Part shown: positions 47,798 through 56,357 of the stretch, one piece after another
How positions within the stretch are numbered: the stretch's first letter is position 1
Layout of the letters: every line of letters starts with the position of its first letter
From: CAZMGB01 sp964565775
GTDB lineage: Bacteria; Chloroflexota; Dehalococcoidia; DSTF01; JALHUB01
Reading direction: 5' to 3'
Assembly (NCBI GenBank): GCA_964565775.1
Contig: CAZMGB010000001.1
Location: forward strand, 1 to 64,000
Length of the DNA: 64,000 nt
Position numbers and translations under genes: made by a program
The notes under the pieces: generated by a model
Databases searched by the model: none
What the model was told of the DNA's origin: nothing
Seen by the model: the letters and a program-made list of their open reading frames with translations, nothing else

Positions 47798-49747
47798 TTG
47801 TCGGGCACCAGCAGGCTCAAGCTTGGGCTCGTAGGCCTCGGCCTGCTGGCGGCAGGCCTCCTGGTGGCCCTCCCGGCGAGCCAGTACTACGGGGTCTATC
47901 GGGACCTTAGCGACGGCAGGGACCTTCTTCAGCAAGCCGAGGCCTCCCTGCGGGACGAGGGACTGGACCTTACGCCGGCGCAGCTAAGCGAGGCGGAAGC
48001 CCAGATGGGTCAGGCACAGCAGAGGCTCACCCGGGCCTGGCAGCGGCTTCAGGCCGACCCTCTGGCGAGGTTCGCGGGATCAGTTCCCGCTCTCGGAAGC
48101 CAGGTATCGGCGACGAAGGAGCTGCTTGCCATCGGCATCGACGCCAGCGAGGTAGGCCTGATGGGTATCGAGGCGACCCGCGAGTACTTGGACGTGAGGG
48201 ACGAGACAGACGGGTCTCTGACCGAAAAAGCCCGGACCATCCTCGACCGGGTGGACGGTCCAATGCGCTCTCTTTCGGCGAGGTTCGCCGTGCTCCAGGA
48301 GCGCCGCCGCGGCATCGACTCGCAGAGTCTCCTGCCGCCTCTGGCCGCGGCCCTCCGGGAGCTGGACAGCGACCTGCCGGAGGTCGAGGACGCGCTCGTG
48401 CGCTACGAGCAGGCGTCCGCCTTCCTGCCCGAGTTTCTCGGCTTCAACGGGCCGCGCACCTACCTGATTCTCGCTCAGAACAACGCCGAGCTGCTGCCCA
48501 CGGGGGGCCTCATCTCGGTTTACGGCGTCATGACCCTGGAGGACGGGCGCGTCCGAGACATGTTCTTCGAAGACGCCATTCGCTTCGGGGAGCGCTGGCA
48601 GGTGCGCACGGGTGAATACGTAGAGCCGCCTGCCCCTCTGGCCAACTACCTGCTCAAGGACTGGAGCTGGAACCTGGCGCTCGCCAACTGGTCGCCGGAC
48701 TTCCCGACCGCTGCCCGCCAGGCCCAGCGCTTCTTCGAGATGGGCGGCGGGCAACCCGTGGACGGTGTCATTGCCATCACGGTCTCCACGCTCGAGGAGC
48801 TCCTCAAGATCACGGGACCGGTGGCTGTGGAAGAGTACGGCGTGACCGTTGACAGCGACAACGCCCTTGACGTCATCGAAGCGCTGACCCGCAGCCCCGT
48901 GGAGCCCGGCGAGGACCGCAAGGCCATCGTCGCGTTCGTCGCAGACGAGGTGCTGCGCCGGCTGCTCGACGCCCCGCCCTCCCGGTGGTCGTCCCTGCTG
49001 GAGACCATCGAGCGTCTCCGCGAGCAGAAGAACATCCTCTTCTACTCCTTCGACGAGGACGTCGAGAACCTCGTCAGGGAGATGGGGCTGGATGGGGGCA
49101 TACAGGACCAGGGCGGCGATTACCTGATGCTTGTCGATGCCAGCGTCAACAGCACCAAGCTCAACATCGTGCTCCAGCAGGAGGTGCAGGTGGACATCCG
49201 GCTCGACGAGCTGGGCAATGCACAGACCCGCGTCGACGTCAGCTACGAGAATAACCTGCCCACCTGGGAAGAGGGGCGTGACCCCGAGCTCGTGCGGAAG
49301 CTGATGCTGGGTGGCATGTACGGCGGCTACCTCCGTCTTCTCGCTACCGCCCACAGCCGCCTCGTCGAGGTTCGTGAAGACGCTCAGCCGGTGGGCGTGG
49401 AGGAGACCGGGCAGGAAGAGGGCAAGACCGTATTCGGGCGCTTCTTCGCCCTACCCAAGGGGGAGAGCACGCAGCTCTCCTTCAGCTACGTGGCGCCGTC
49501 CGTCGTGAGGACGAAAGCCGCATTCCGGGAGTATCGGCTCTTCGTCCAGAAGCAGCCGGGCACGTCGGCCATCCCGCTGCGAGTGGCGATAACGCCGCCT
49601 CCCGGCGCGCAGGTGCTCTCGGTGGAGCTGAACGGCTCAAGTGAGGCGGCGGAGGCTGGCGAGCCCGTGAGCGGGAGCGCCGTCGAAGTCACGACTGACC
49701 TGTCGCGCGACCGAGAGCTGGTCGTGCGCTACAAGACGAGCGATTAG
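47798..49747 (+). CDS. DUF4012-domain surface protein
   Basis: 649 residues: N-terminal TM (about 8-28), coiled-coil-like region (35-200), and the DUF4012 block with LGFNGPRTYLILAQNNAELL, then PTGGLISVYGVM. DUF4012 proteins are widespread in monoderm exopolysaccharide loci and are related in pattern to LytR-Cps2A-Psr-type functions, though no catalysis is proven. TTG start. It probably takes part in wall-linked glycan assembly. Confidence 0.85.
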   Translation: MSGTSRLKLGLVGLGLLAAGLLVALPASQYYGVYRDLSDGRDLLQQAEASLRDEGLDLTPAQLSEAEAQMGQAQQRLTRAWQRLQADPLARFAGSVPALGSQVSATKELLAIGIDASEVGLMGIEATREYLDVRDETDGSLTEKARTILDRVDGPMRSLSARFAVLQERRRGIDSQSLLPPLAAALRELDSDLPEVEDALVRYEQASAFLPEFLGFNGPRTYLILAQNNAELLPTGGLISVYGVMTLEDGRVRDMFFEDAIRFGERWQVRTGEYVEPPAPLANYLLKDWSWNLALANWSPDFPTAARQAQRFFEMGGGQPVDGVIAITVSTLEELLKITGPVAVEEYGVTVDSDNALDVIEALTRSPVEPGEDRKAIVAFVADEVLRRLLDAPPSRWSSLLETIERLREQKNILFYSFDEDVENLVREMGLDGGIQDQGGDYLMLVDASVNSTKLNIVLQQEVQVDIRLDELGNAQTRVDVSYENNLPTWEEGRDPELVRKLMLGGMYGGYLRLLATAHSRLVEVREDAQPVGVEETGQEEGKTVFGRFFALPKGESTQLSFSYVAPSVVRTKAAFREYRLFVQKQPGTSAIPLRVAITPPPGAQVLSVELNGSSEAAEAGEPVSGSAVEVTTDLSRDRELVVRYKTSD

Positions 49748-49765
49748 GAGACGTCCCATCGAGCC

Positions 49766-50317
49766 ATGACGGCAGTGCTTCTGGACCGCGACGGCGTCAT
49801 CAACAGGAACCGCCCTGACTACGTGAAGAGCTGCCAGGAGCTGGAGTTCCTTCCCGGCGCTCTCGAAGCGCTGCGGACGCTGGCCAGCCGCCGGGTGCGC
49901 GTGGTGGTCGTCACCAACCAGTCGGCCGTGGGGCGAGGCATCATCACCCGTCAGGAGCTGGAGCGCGTACACGAGCACATGCTGATGAGCGTGAGGGATC
50001 AGGGCGGCCGCATCGACGGCGTTCTCTGCTGCCCACACGCTCCCGAGGCGACTTGCGCCTGCCGCAAGCCCCGCCCCGGACTCCTTCTGGAGGCGCTGAG
50101 TCGGTTCCGGCTCGACCGCGTGCACTCCTACATGGTCGGCGACAGCGGCACCGACATGGAGGCGGCACGCGACGCCGGCATCCCATACGTAATGGTGCTC
50201 TCCGGTCGCACGCCTGGAGACGGGCTGCGACCTTCCCCGTGGGGCTATCCCCTCGTCCACGTGGCCCGTGACCTGAAGGACGCCGCGGAATGGATTCTGC
50301 GGCGGGAGAGGCTATGA
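49766..50317 (+). CDS. gmhB: D-glycero-D-manno-heptose 1,7-bisphosphate phosphatase
   Basis: 183 residues, HAD fold: MTAVLLDRDGVIN catalytic Asps, VVVTNQSAVGRGII, and the zinc loop CCPHAPEATCACRKPRPG, diagnostic for GmhB/HisB-type phosphatases. YMVGDSGTDMEAARDAGI supplies motif III. With hddC, hddA and gmhA in the same cluster it dephosphorylates heptose-1,7-bisphosphate. ATGA overlap with the next gene. Confidence 0.9.
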   Translation: MTAVLLDRDGVINRNRPDYVKSCQELEFLPGALEALRTLASRRVRVVVVTNQSAVGRGIITRQELERVHEHMLMSVRDQGGRIDGVLCCPHAPEATCACRKPRPGLLLEALSRFRLDRVHSYMVGDSGTDMEAARDAGIPYVMVLSGRTPGDGLRPSPWGYPLVHVARDLKDAAEWILRRERL

Positions 50318-51102
50318 AGGCCATGATTCTCGCGGCCGGAAAGGGAACGCGACTCCGGCCGCTGACCTGGGCCATCCCCAAGCCGATGCTCCCCGTGGCC
50401 GGTCGGCCGCTCCTCGAGTTCCTCATCGACCTGCTGCGGGCCCACGGCGTAAGCGAGATCGCCGTCAACCTCCACCACAGAGCGGCGGTGATCCGAGATC
50501 ACTTCGGCGATGGCTCAGCGTTCGGGGTGCGTATCCTCTACTCCTATGAGAAGAACCTTCTCGGTTCCGCGGGCGCCGTCAAGAAAGTGGAGTCGCTGTT
50601 TGACGGGCCTTTCTTCATCCTCTACGGAGACGTTCTGTCAGACCTGGATCTGGAAGCCCTCTCCGCCTTCCACCGAGCTCGCGGCGCTGCCCTCACTATG
50701 GCTGTCTATCACACCGACGAGCCGACCCGCTGCGGCATCGCGCTGATGGACGAAGACGGGCGCGTGCGGCGCTTCCGCGAGAAGCCTGCCCCCCACGAGG
50801 TCTTCTCAGCCTGGGCCTCCGCCGGCATCTTCGTAGTCCAGCCAGAGGTGCTGAGCCTCGTCCCTCCCGAAGTCCCCTATGACTTCGGCGCCGACCTCAT
50901 CCCGATCCTTATCGAGCGCGGGTTGCCGGTCTACGGCTACGCCGCCGACGCCTACTTCCTGGACATCGGCTCGCCGGAGCGGTATCGGCAGGCCCTGGGA
51001 GACGCGGTCCAGCGTCGTGTCAGAGAGCCCGTTGCTCCGCATCGGGGTCGGGCTGAGCCGGTCGCGTCCGGCCGGGGAGAGATGCGCAATGTTGCTGGTT
51101 AG
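50314..51102 (+). CDS. hddC: Nucleotidyltransferase, D-glycero-alpha-D-manno-heptose 1-phosphate guanylyltransferase-like
   Basis: 262 residues: MILAAGKGTRLRPLTWAIPK start, GPFFILYGDVLSDLDLEALS and an ending CSWV-free C-terminus with FLDIGSPERYRQAL. This is the GT-A-like pyrophosphorylase fold. In a cluster with the other GDP-heptose genes it is probably the GDP-heptose-forming enzyme, but the nucleotide specificity is inferred. The ATG at 50314 overlaps gmhB. Confidence 0.8.
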   Translation: MKAMILAAGKGTRLRPLTWAIPKPMLPVAGRPLLEFLIDLLRAHGVSEIAVNLHHRAAVIRDHFGDGSAFGVRILYSYEKNLLGSAGAVKKVESLFDGPFFILYGDVLSDLDLEALSAFHRARGAALTMAVYHTDEPTRCGIALMDEDGRVRRFREKPAPHEVFSAWASAGIFVVQPEVLSLVPPEVPYDFGADLIPILIERGLPVYGYAADAYFLDIGSPERYRQALGDAVQRRVREPVAPHRGRAEPVASGRGEMRNVAG

Positions 51103-52129
51103 GACGCCGGTCAGGATCAGCCTCGCGGGCGGTGGAACCGACCTGGAGGCGTACTACGCCCGCTACGGCGGCATGGTGGTCAGCACCGCCATCGACAAGT
51201 ACTTCTATGTCTTCGTCAATCCCAGCGGCGGAAACGGCGTCCACATCAGCTCCTCCGACTACCGGTCCTTCCACCGCTGGTCACGGGAGGAGAAGCCCGT
51301 GTGGGACGGCGACCTGCGCCTGCCCCGCGCGATCCTGCACGAGTTCGGCATCCACGATGGTCTCTCCATCTTCCTGGCTTCGGAGATCCCGCCGGGGACG
51401 GGCCTCGGTTCGTCCAGCACCGTCGCCGTGGCCCTGATCAAGGCGCTGGCGACGCTTTCCGGGCAGCGCCTTCCGGCGGGCGACCTGGCGGAGCTAGCTG
51501 CCCGTATCGAGATCGAGAAGCTGGGCAGCCCCATCGGGAAGCAGGACCAGTACGCCGCCGCATTCGGCGGGCTCAACGCGATCTACTTCGAGGGGGAGGG
51601 CGTCCGAGTGGAGCCGCTGGCGCTGGACCTGGAGCTCCGCGCGAATCTGGAGGAGCGGCTGCTGCTTTTCTTCACCGGCTCCTCCCGCAGCGCCAACGAC
51701 ATTCTTCGCGAGCAACGGGCCGGCACCGCGCGCGGCAGCGGCGGCGTCCTGGAAGCCTTGCACGAGATCAAGAAGGCGGCCGTGGAGTGCAGGTCCGTGC
51801 TGGAAAGGGGTGACCTGCCGCGCTTCGGCGAGATACTGCACGAGGCCTGGCAGCACAAGAAGCGCCTGGCCGGCTCCATCACCAGCCCCCGGATCGAGGA
51901 GGCGTACGAGCGGGCGCGCCGGGCCGGCGCTGCGGGCGGCAAGATCACGGGCGCCGGCGGCGGCGGCTTCCTGCTCCTCTACTGTGAGCCTCCGCGCCAG
52001 CCAGCCCTTTGCGCGGCGATGGAGGCCCTGGGGCTATACAGGATGGACTTTCACTTCGATTCTGGGGGAGCCAAGGTTCTCATGAACTCGTCACCCCATG
52101 CGGTGGGCTTCCAGATGGTGGCGGCATAG
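51089..52129 (+). CDS. hddA: D-glycero-alpha-D-manno-heptose 7-phosphate kinase
   Basis: 346 residues. GHMP kinase: PVRISLAGGGTDLEAYY, LGSSSTVAVALIKAL and GKITGAGGGGFLLLYCEP, typical of HddA (heptose-7-phosphate kinase) and related GHMP enzymes. The ATG at 51089 overlaps the nucleotidyltransferase end by 14 nt; the longer frame upstream is a shadow. Fits the alpha branch of GDP-heptose synthesis. Confidence 0.88.
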   Translation: MLLVRTPVRISLAGGGTDLEAYYARYGGMVVSTAIDKYFYVFVNPSGGNGVHISSSDYRSFHRWSREEKPVWDGDLRLPRAILHEFGIHDGLSIFLASEIPPGTGLGSSSTVAVALIKALATLSGQRLPAGDLAELAARIEIEKLGSPIGKQDQYAAAFGGLNAIYFEGEGVRVEPLALDLELRANLEERLLLFFTGSSRSANDILREQRAGTARGSGGVLEALHEIKKAAVECRSVLERGDLPRFGEILHEAWQHKKRLAGSITSPRIEEAYERARRAGAAGGKITGAGGGGFLLLYCEPPRQPALCAAMEALGLYRMDFHFDSGGAKVLMNSSPHAVGFQMVAA

Positions 52130-52140
52130 ACGTGGGAGCG

Positions 52141-53577
52141 ATGGCAAGAGAGCAACGTCTGTTGATCGCGGCGCTAGCCCTGGGCGACATGCTCATCCTC
52201 CTCCTCGCTCAGGGCCTCGCGAGCGTCCTGGGCCAGCACGCCGTGGCGGGCCCAGGTCCGGGCCTCGCCTGGGCCGCTCTCGTTGTGGCCGTCATGCAAG
52301 CGCTCTTCGTGCTCAACAACCTCTACGACCGGAAGAACCTGCTGGCGGGGCACCGCGAGTACGCGGGGGTCGTCAAGGCCTGCACCTACAGCATGATGGT
52401 TCTCATCGTCGGGGGCCTGCTTGTGGGGTTGAGCCTTTCCCTCGCCGGCATCGCCCTCACCTGGCACTTCTCGGTCGTCATGGTCGGATCGTGGCGCTTC
52501 CTGGTGCGGCGTCTCGTGTTCCGGCTGAGGCGCCGGGGCCTGTTCGTCGAACGGCTCCTCATCGTCGGAGCGGACGAGCACGGCGAGGCAATCGCGCGGC
52601 AGCTCCACGGCCCGGAGGAGCACGGCGTGCAGGTCATCGGGTTTCTGGACGACTATCGTCCCGTGGGCGCGCCGGTGCTCGACGGGCTGCGCGTCCTGGG
52701 CGACCCGCGGCTGGCGCTCGAGACGGCGCGCCTGAAGGGCGCCTCGACAATCCTCGTCGTCCCTCACGCCATAAGCTGGGAGAGCAACCGCCTCCTCCTG
52801 GAGCTTGCCAACGGCGAGAGCGGGGTCAAGGTTCAGCTCGCGCCTGGCCTCGACCAGGTGCTGGCCGCAAGCACCCACCCCACCGACTACGGGTTCGTGC
52901 CGCTGATCAACCTGGAACAGCTCCGGATCAGGGGGCTCGACGCCACCCTCAAGGCCGTTCTCGATTACTGTGTCTCGCTGCTCCTACTGGGCATCCTGGC
53001 GCCGTTGGTCGCCCTCTGCTGGCTGATGTCGAGGATCGACGGCCACGAGCCCCTGCTGGCCCGCCAGCGGGTGCTTGGTCACAGAGGAGAGAGTTTCTCG
53101 TTGCTCATGCTCGGCCCTTGCCCGGGGCCTGAGCCGAGCAAGGGGCTGGCGCGGCGGGCCTGGCGCCTCCGCCGGGCCATCGCCGCAAGCCGCTGGGCGA
53201 AGATGCCCAACATCCTCAACGTCCTCGCCGGTCGGATGAGTCTTGTCGGCCCGCGCGCAATACCCGAGCACAACGGCGCTTCGCAGCATCCCTGGATTCG
53301 CGGCCTGCTCCTTGTCCGGCCGGGCTTGACCGGTCCTGCGGTCGAGCGCCAGCGATCAGAGGACGTGGAGGCCCAGGCTGTGAGGGATGTCGCCTACGTC
53401 CGCAACTACTCGCTGTGGCTGGATCTACGGCTGCTCTTCGGCTCGGTCAAGAGAGCGCTCCGTCGCGAGCGGCGCCTGCCGCCGGCCTACAAAACGGCGT
53501 TTCGAGAGCGGGCCGTCATCGCTGCTTCGCCGGTCCGAGGGTCCAGCCATGCGAGCAAGCTGGAGGCGAAACCATGA
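52141..53577 (+). CDS. Polyprenyl-phosphate sugar transferase-like protein with degenerate catalytic motif
   Basis: 478 residues: four N-terminal TM helices, a CoA-binding/Rossmann-like domain (ERLLIVGADEHGEAIARQLH), and the C-terminal bacterial sugar-transferase domain. In that domain the usual KFRTM is replaced by LLMLGP and the catalytic DE dyad of LDELPQ reads WAKMPN. NVLAGRMSLVGPR is normal. So catalysis should be impaired or different. ATG 52141; stop overlaps gmhA as ATGA. Confidence 0.85.
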   Translation: MAREQRLLIAALALGDMLILLLAQGLASVLGQHAVAGPGPGLAWAALVVAVMQALFVLNNLYDRKNLLAGHREYAGVVKACTYSMMVLIVGGLLVGLSLSLAGIALTWHFSVVMVGSWRFLVRRLVFRLRRRGLFVERLLIVGADEHGEAIARQLHGPEEHGVQVIGFLDDYRPVGAPVLDGLRVLGDPRLALETARLKGASTILVVPHAISWESNRLLLELANGESGVKVQLAPGLDQVLAASTHPTDYGFVPLINLEQLRIRGLDATLKAVLDYCVSLLLLGILAPLVALCWLMSRIDGHEPLLARQRVLGHRGESFSLLMLGPCPGPEPSKGLARRAWRLRRAIAASRWAKMPNILNVLAGRMSLVGPRAIPEHNGASQHPWIRGLLLVRPGLTGPAVERQRSEDVEAQAVRDVAYVRNYSLWLDLRLLFGSVKRALRRERRLPPAYKTAFRERAVIAASPVRGSSHASKLEAKP

Positions 53578-54293
53578 GAGAACAACCGCTACCAGCGACA
53601 CTATCAGACTACTTCGCTGAGGTGAGGGAGGCCCTGGAGCGGATCCCGCTGGCTACGGTGGCTGCGGTGGCACAGGAACTGGTCCGGGCTCGCCTGGACG
53701 AGAGGACTGTCTATGTCTTTGGGAACGGAGGCAGCGCCGCCACTGCCAGCCACCTTGCCAGCGATCTCGCGAAGACAGCCGCGGTGAACGGCCACAGGGG
53801 GCTGAGGACCGTGTGCCTGAGCGACAACACCGCCCTGCTGACGTCCTGGGCCAACGACACGTCCTATGACAACGTATTCGCCGCTCCTTTGGAGGGCCAG
53901 GTCGGCCCCGGCGACGTCGCCATCGGAATCTCCGCCAGCGGCCGCTCGCCCAACGTGCTGCGGGCCATCGAGGTGGCGCGGGACGCCGGAGCTACCACGG
54001 TGGGCCTCGCCGGCTTCGGCGGGGGCGACCTCAAGGAACTGGCGGACCTGTGCGTGGTCGTGCCCAGCTACAACTACGGCCCCGTGGAGGACATCCATCT
54101 GGTGCTGGGCCATGCCCTCACCTGGGCTCTGCGGCATGCCTTGGAAGAGGCCCTTGCTGAGGAGACTCAGGACGCGGACGGGCGCTGGCCGTCGCTGCTG
54201 GAGCCCACCCACGAGGTGGCCACGGTCCCGATGCCGTCGAGGGGCGGAGGGCTGCCTGAATCCCGTCCCGCGATTAGAGGGAGTGCATCTTGA
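53574..54293 (+). CDS. gmhA: Sedoheptulose-7-phosphate isomerase
   Basis: 239 residues. SIS fold: VYVFGNGGSAATASHLASDL, ISASGRSPNVLRAIEVAR and a C-terminal HLVLGHALTWALRH. The last ~50 residues are an extension without homology. It starts the heptose pathway from sedoheptulose-7-phosphate. The ATG (53574) overlaps the transferase stop; its own stop overlaps the next start (TTGA). Confidence 0.88.
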   Translation: MREQPLPATLSDYFAEVREALERIPLATVAAVAQELVRARLDERTVYVFGNGGSAATASHLASDLAKTAAVNGHRGLRTVCLSDNTALLTSWANDTSYDNVFAAPLEGQVGPGDVAIGISASGRSPNVLRAIEVARDAGATTVGLAGFGGGDLKELADLCVVVPSYNYGPVEDIHLVLGHALTWALRHALEEALAEETQDADGRWPSLLEPTHEVATVPMPSRGGGLPESRPAIRGSAS

Positions 54294-56305
54294 CGTTCGC
54301 CGCGCCACCGCGCACCGGGCCCGGGAGGGAGCTGTGCTCCGTCGGGAGCTACTCGGATGAGTACTACCTGGCCCGCCATGTCTCTCGTGCCTTCCGACGG
54401 GAGGTTGAGCATCTGTTGCGCCTCACTCGGGACAACCACCATGGGGCGCTGCTGGAGGTGGGCTGTGGAGGGGGAGCCTTCCTCCACATGGGGGCAAAGG
54501 AAGGGCGAAACGTCGTAGGCCTGGACAGCAATCTTGAAGCTCTTCGCCTCGCCAGGAGAACGGCTCCATCGGCTGCTGTGGTGCTGGGCGACGCAGCTAA
54601 CCTGCCGTTCAAGGACGGCGTCTTCTCCAGTGTCGTCGCACAGCACCTTATTGAGCATTTCGACGAGCCCGGCGCCGCCGTCGGCGAATGGACACGGGTG
54701 GTAGCCCCGGGCGGCACGATCGGGGTGGCGACGCCCAACCGCGCCTATGCCGACCCCGCCATCTACGACGACCCAACCCATCGCCATATCTTCTCCAGGA
54801 GCTCGCTCCGCGATCTCCTCGTCCGTCGGCGGCTCTCCGTCGAGCGCTGCTACACCCTGATGCCGTTCCTCGGGACGCGGCGGCTCACCTCAATCCTATC
54901 ATCCCGCTTCGGAGTCTTTCGCTTCCTGCCCTTCCTCGCTGACCGGGGCTCCACCGTTGTTGGCCAGGCCAGGAAGGCCCATCGCATCCGGTCGGTTCGA
55001 GGGCAAACTGAGGCTGCGCACGTGAGCCGGGGCCGGCTGAGAGTGGCGATACTGATCGATGAGCTGCTCAAGGAAGGGGGCGGCGAGCGCCAGGCCCTCT
55101 ACCTGGCCCGAGAGCTTCAGGACATGGGCCACCGGGTGACCGTGTTCGCGCTGGCGCACGACCCGCGGCGGTGCTATCCGGAGGTGAGCTCCCGGCTCGA
55201 GATAGTGACCGCTGGCCGACGCGCGCTCGGCCGCCTGCCGATGCCGCGACGGGTTCGTAGCTATCTTGATATGCGGCATCTCGCCCGGCAGATCGGGAAC
55301 GGCTTCGACGTGCTAAACCCGCACGCCTCGCCCGCCCACTGGGCTGCGGTTGAGGCTGCTCGGCGGCTTCCCCAGCGACCGGCCGTCGTCTGGATGTGCA
55401 ATGACGACTTGTGGTCGGAGGGGCCGGTCCGCTGGCCCTGGAATCCGGTGCGTCTGCCACGACTCGTATTGAGCGCTCTCTTTCGCCGCTACGACCAGCG
55501 TCTCGCGAAGCGCGTCGACGCTCTGGTGGTGCTGGATGAGCGAATGGTCGCGAAGACGCGCCGCGGCTACGGTATCGAGTCGCTCGTCGTGCGAAGCGGC
55601 GTGGACGTTCAGCAGCCTGCACACCCCCATTCGCTGGCGTCCGTGCGCATCAAGCTTCACCATCAGATACCGGCCGACCGCTTCCTCCTGCTCTTCGTGG
55701 GGATCTTGATGCCCCACCGACGCCTGGAGGACCTGCTCGAGGCCGTCAGCCGGCTCGTTGTGGAGGGCCGGCCGGCCCATCTCCTCGTGGTGGGCTCTCT
55801 CCGTTATGACAGCGCCTACGCGAGACGTCTCTCGACCCTCACGAGGAGCCTCGGCCTGGAGAAGTGTGTGACGTTCGCCGACAGCGTGCGCGAGGCCGAC
55901 CTATCCCTCTACTACAGCGCCTGCGACGCCTTTGTCTTTCCGAACGAGAACCAGACCTGGGCCCTGGCCGTCACCGAGGCGATGGCCAACCGCAAGCCGG
56001 TCATCGTTTCCACGGGCTGCGGCATCGCACAAGTGCTTACGGACGGGGAGAACGCGCTGCTCGTGCCGCCGCGCCGGCCTGATCTGCTGGCCCTACAGAT
56101 CCGGCGACTGATCGACGACAAGGGTCTGGCCGATGCTATCGCCCGTGCCGGATACGAGCTGGTCTCGGAGACGCTCTCCTGGCGCTGGTATGCGGAGAAC
56201 ATGGTCAGGGTCTTCGAGGGCGCCAGCGGAGTGCCGGCTCCCGTCCCACCGGTGGGCTCGGCGGTCGCCGCCGGAGTAGCGGCTAATCCGCAGGGCAGGG
56301 CGTAG
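54290..56305 (+). CDS. Methyltransferase-GT4 fusion
   Basis: 671 residues. Residues ~45-235: class I methyltransferase (LLEVGCGGGAFLHM, LPFKDGVFSSVVAQHLIEHF). Residues ~250-640: GT4 glycosyltransferase (LLKEGGGERQALYLARELQD, FLLLFVGILMPHRRLEDLLE, EAMANRKPVIVSTGCG). A fusion in one chain suggests modification and transfer of the same sugar. TTG start overlapping gmhA. The C-terminus is Ala/Pro-rich. Confidence 0.88.
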   Translation: MTFAAPPRTGPGRELCSVGSYSDEYYLARHVSRAFRREVEHLLRLTRDNHHGALLEVGCGGGAFLHMGAKEGRNVVGLDSNLEALRLARRTAPSAAVVLGDAANLPFKDGVFSSVVAQHLIEHFDEPGAAVGEWTRVVAPGGTIGVATPNRAYADPAIYDDPTHRHIFSRSSLRDLLVRRRLSVERCYTLMPFLGTRRLTSILSSRFGVFRFLPFLADRGSTVVGQARKAHRIRSVRGQTEAAHVSRGRLRVAILIDELLKEGGGERQALYLARELQDMGHRVTVFALAHDPRRCYPEVSSRLEIVTAGRRALGRLPMPRRVRSYLDMRHLARQIGNGFDVLNPHASPAHWAAVEAARRLPQRPAVVWMCNDDLWSEGPVRWPWNPVRLPRLVLSALFRRYDQRLAKRVDALVVLDERMVAKTRRGYGIESLVVRSGVDVQQPAHPHSLASVRIKLHHQIPADRFLLLFVGILMPHRRLEDLLEAVSRLVVEGRPAHLLVVGSLRYDSAYARRLSTLTRSLGLEKCVTFADSVREADLSLYYSACDAFVFPNENQTWALAVTEAMANRKPVIVSTGCGIAQVLTDGENALLVPPRRPDLLALQIRRLIDDKGLADAIARAGYELVSETLSWRWYAENMVRVFEGASGVPAPVPPVGSAVAAGVAANPQGRA

Positions 56306-56357
56306 CCCGGCAACGAGGCGGGAGATCGAACGAGCGAGAATCACGTGGAGTAGTGCC

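Noticed and set aside
48080..49354. A 424-codon frame antisense to DUF4012
   Set aside because: Antisense shadow with no domain; the plus-strand gene carries the family signature.
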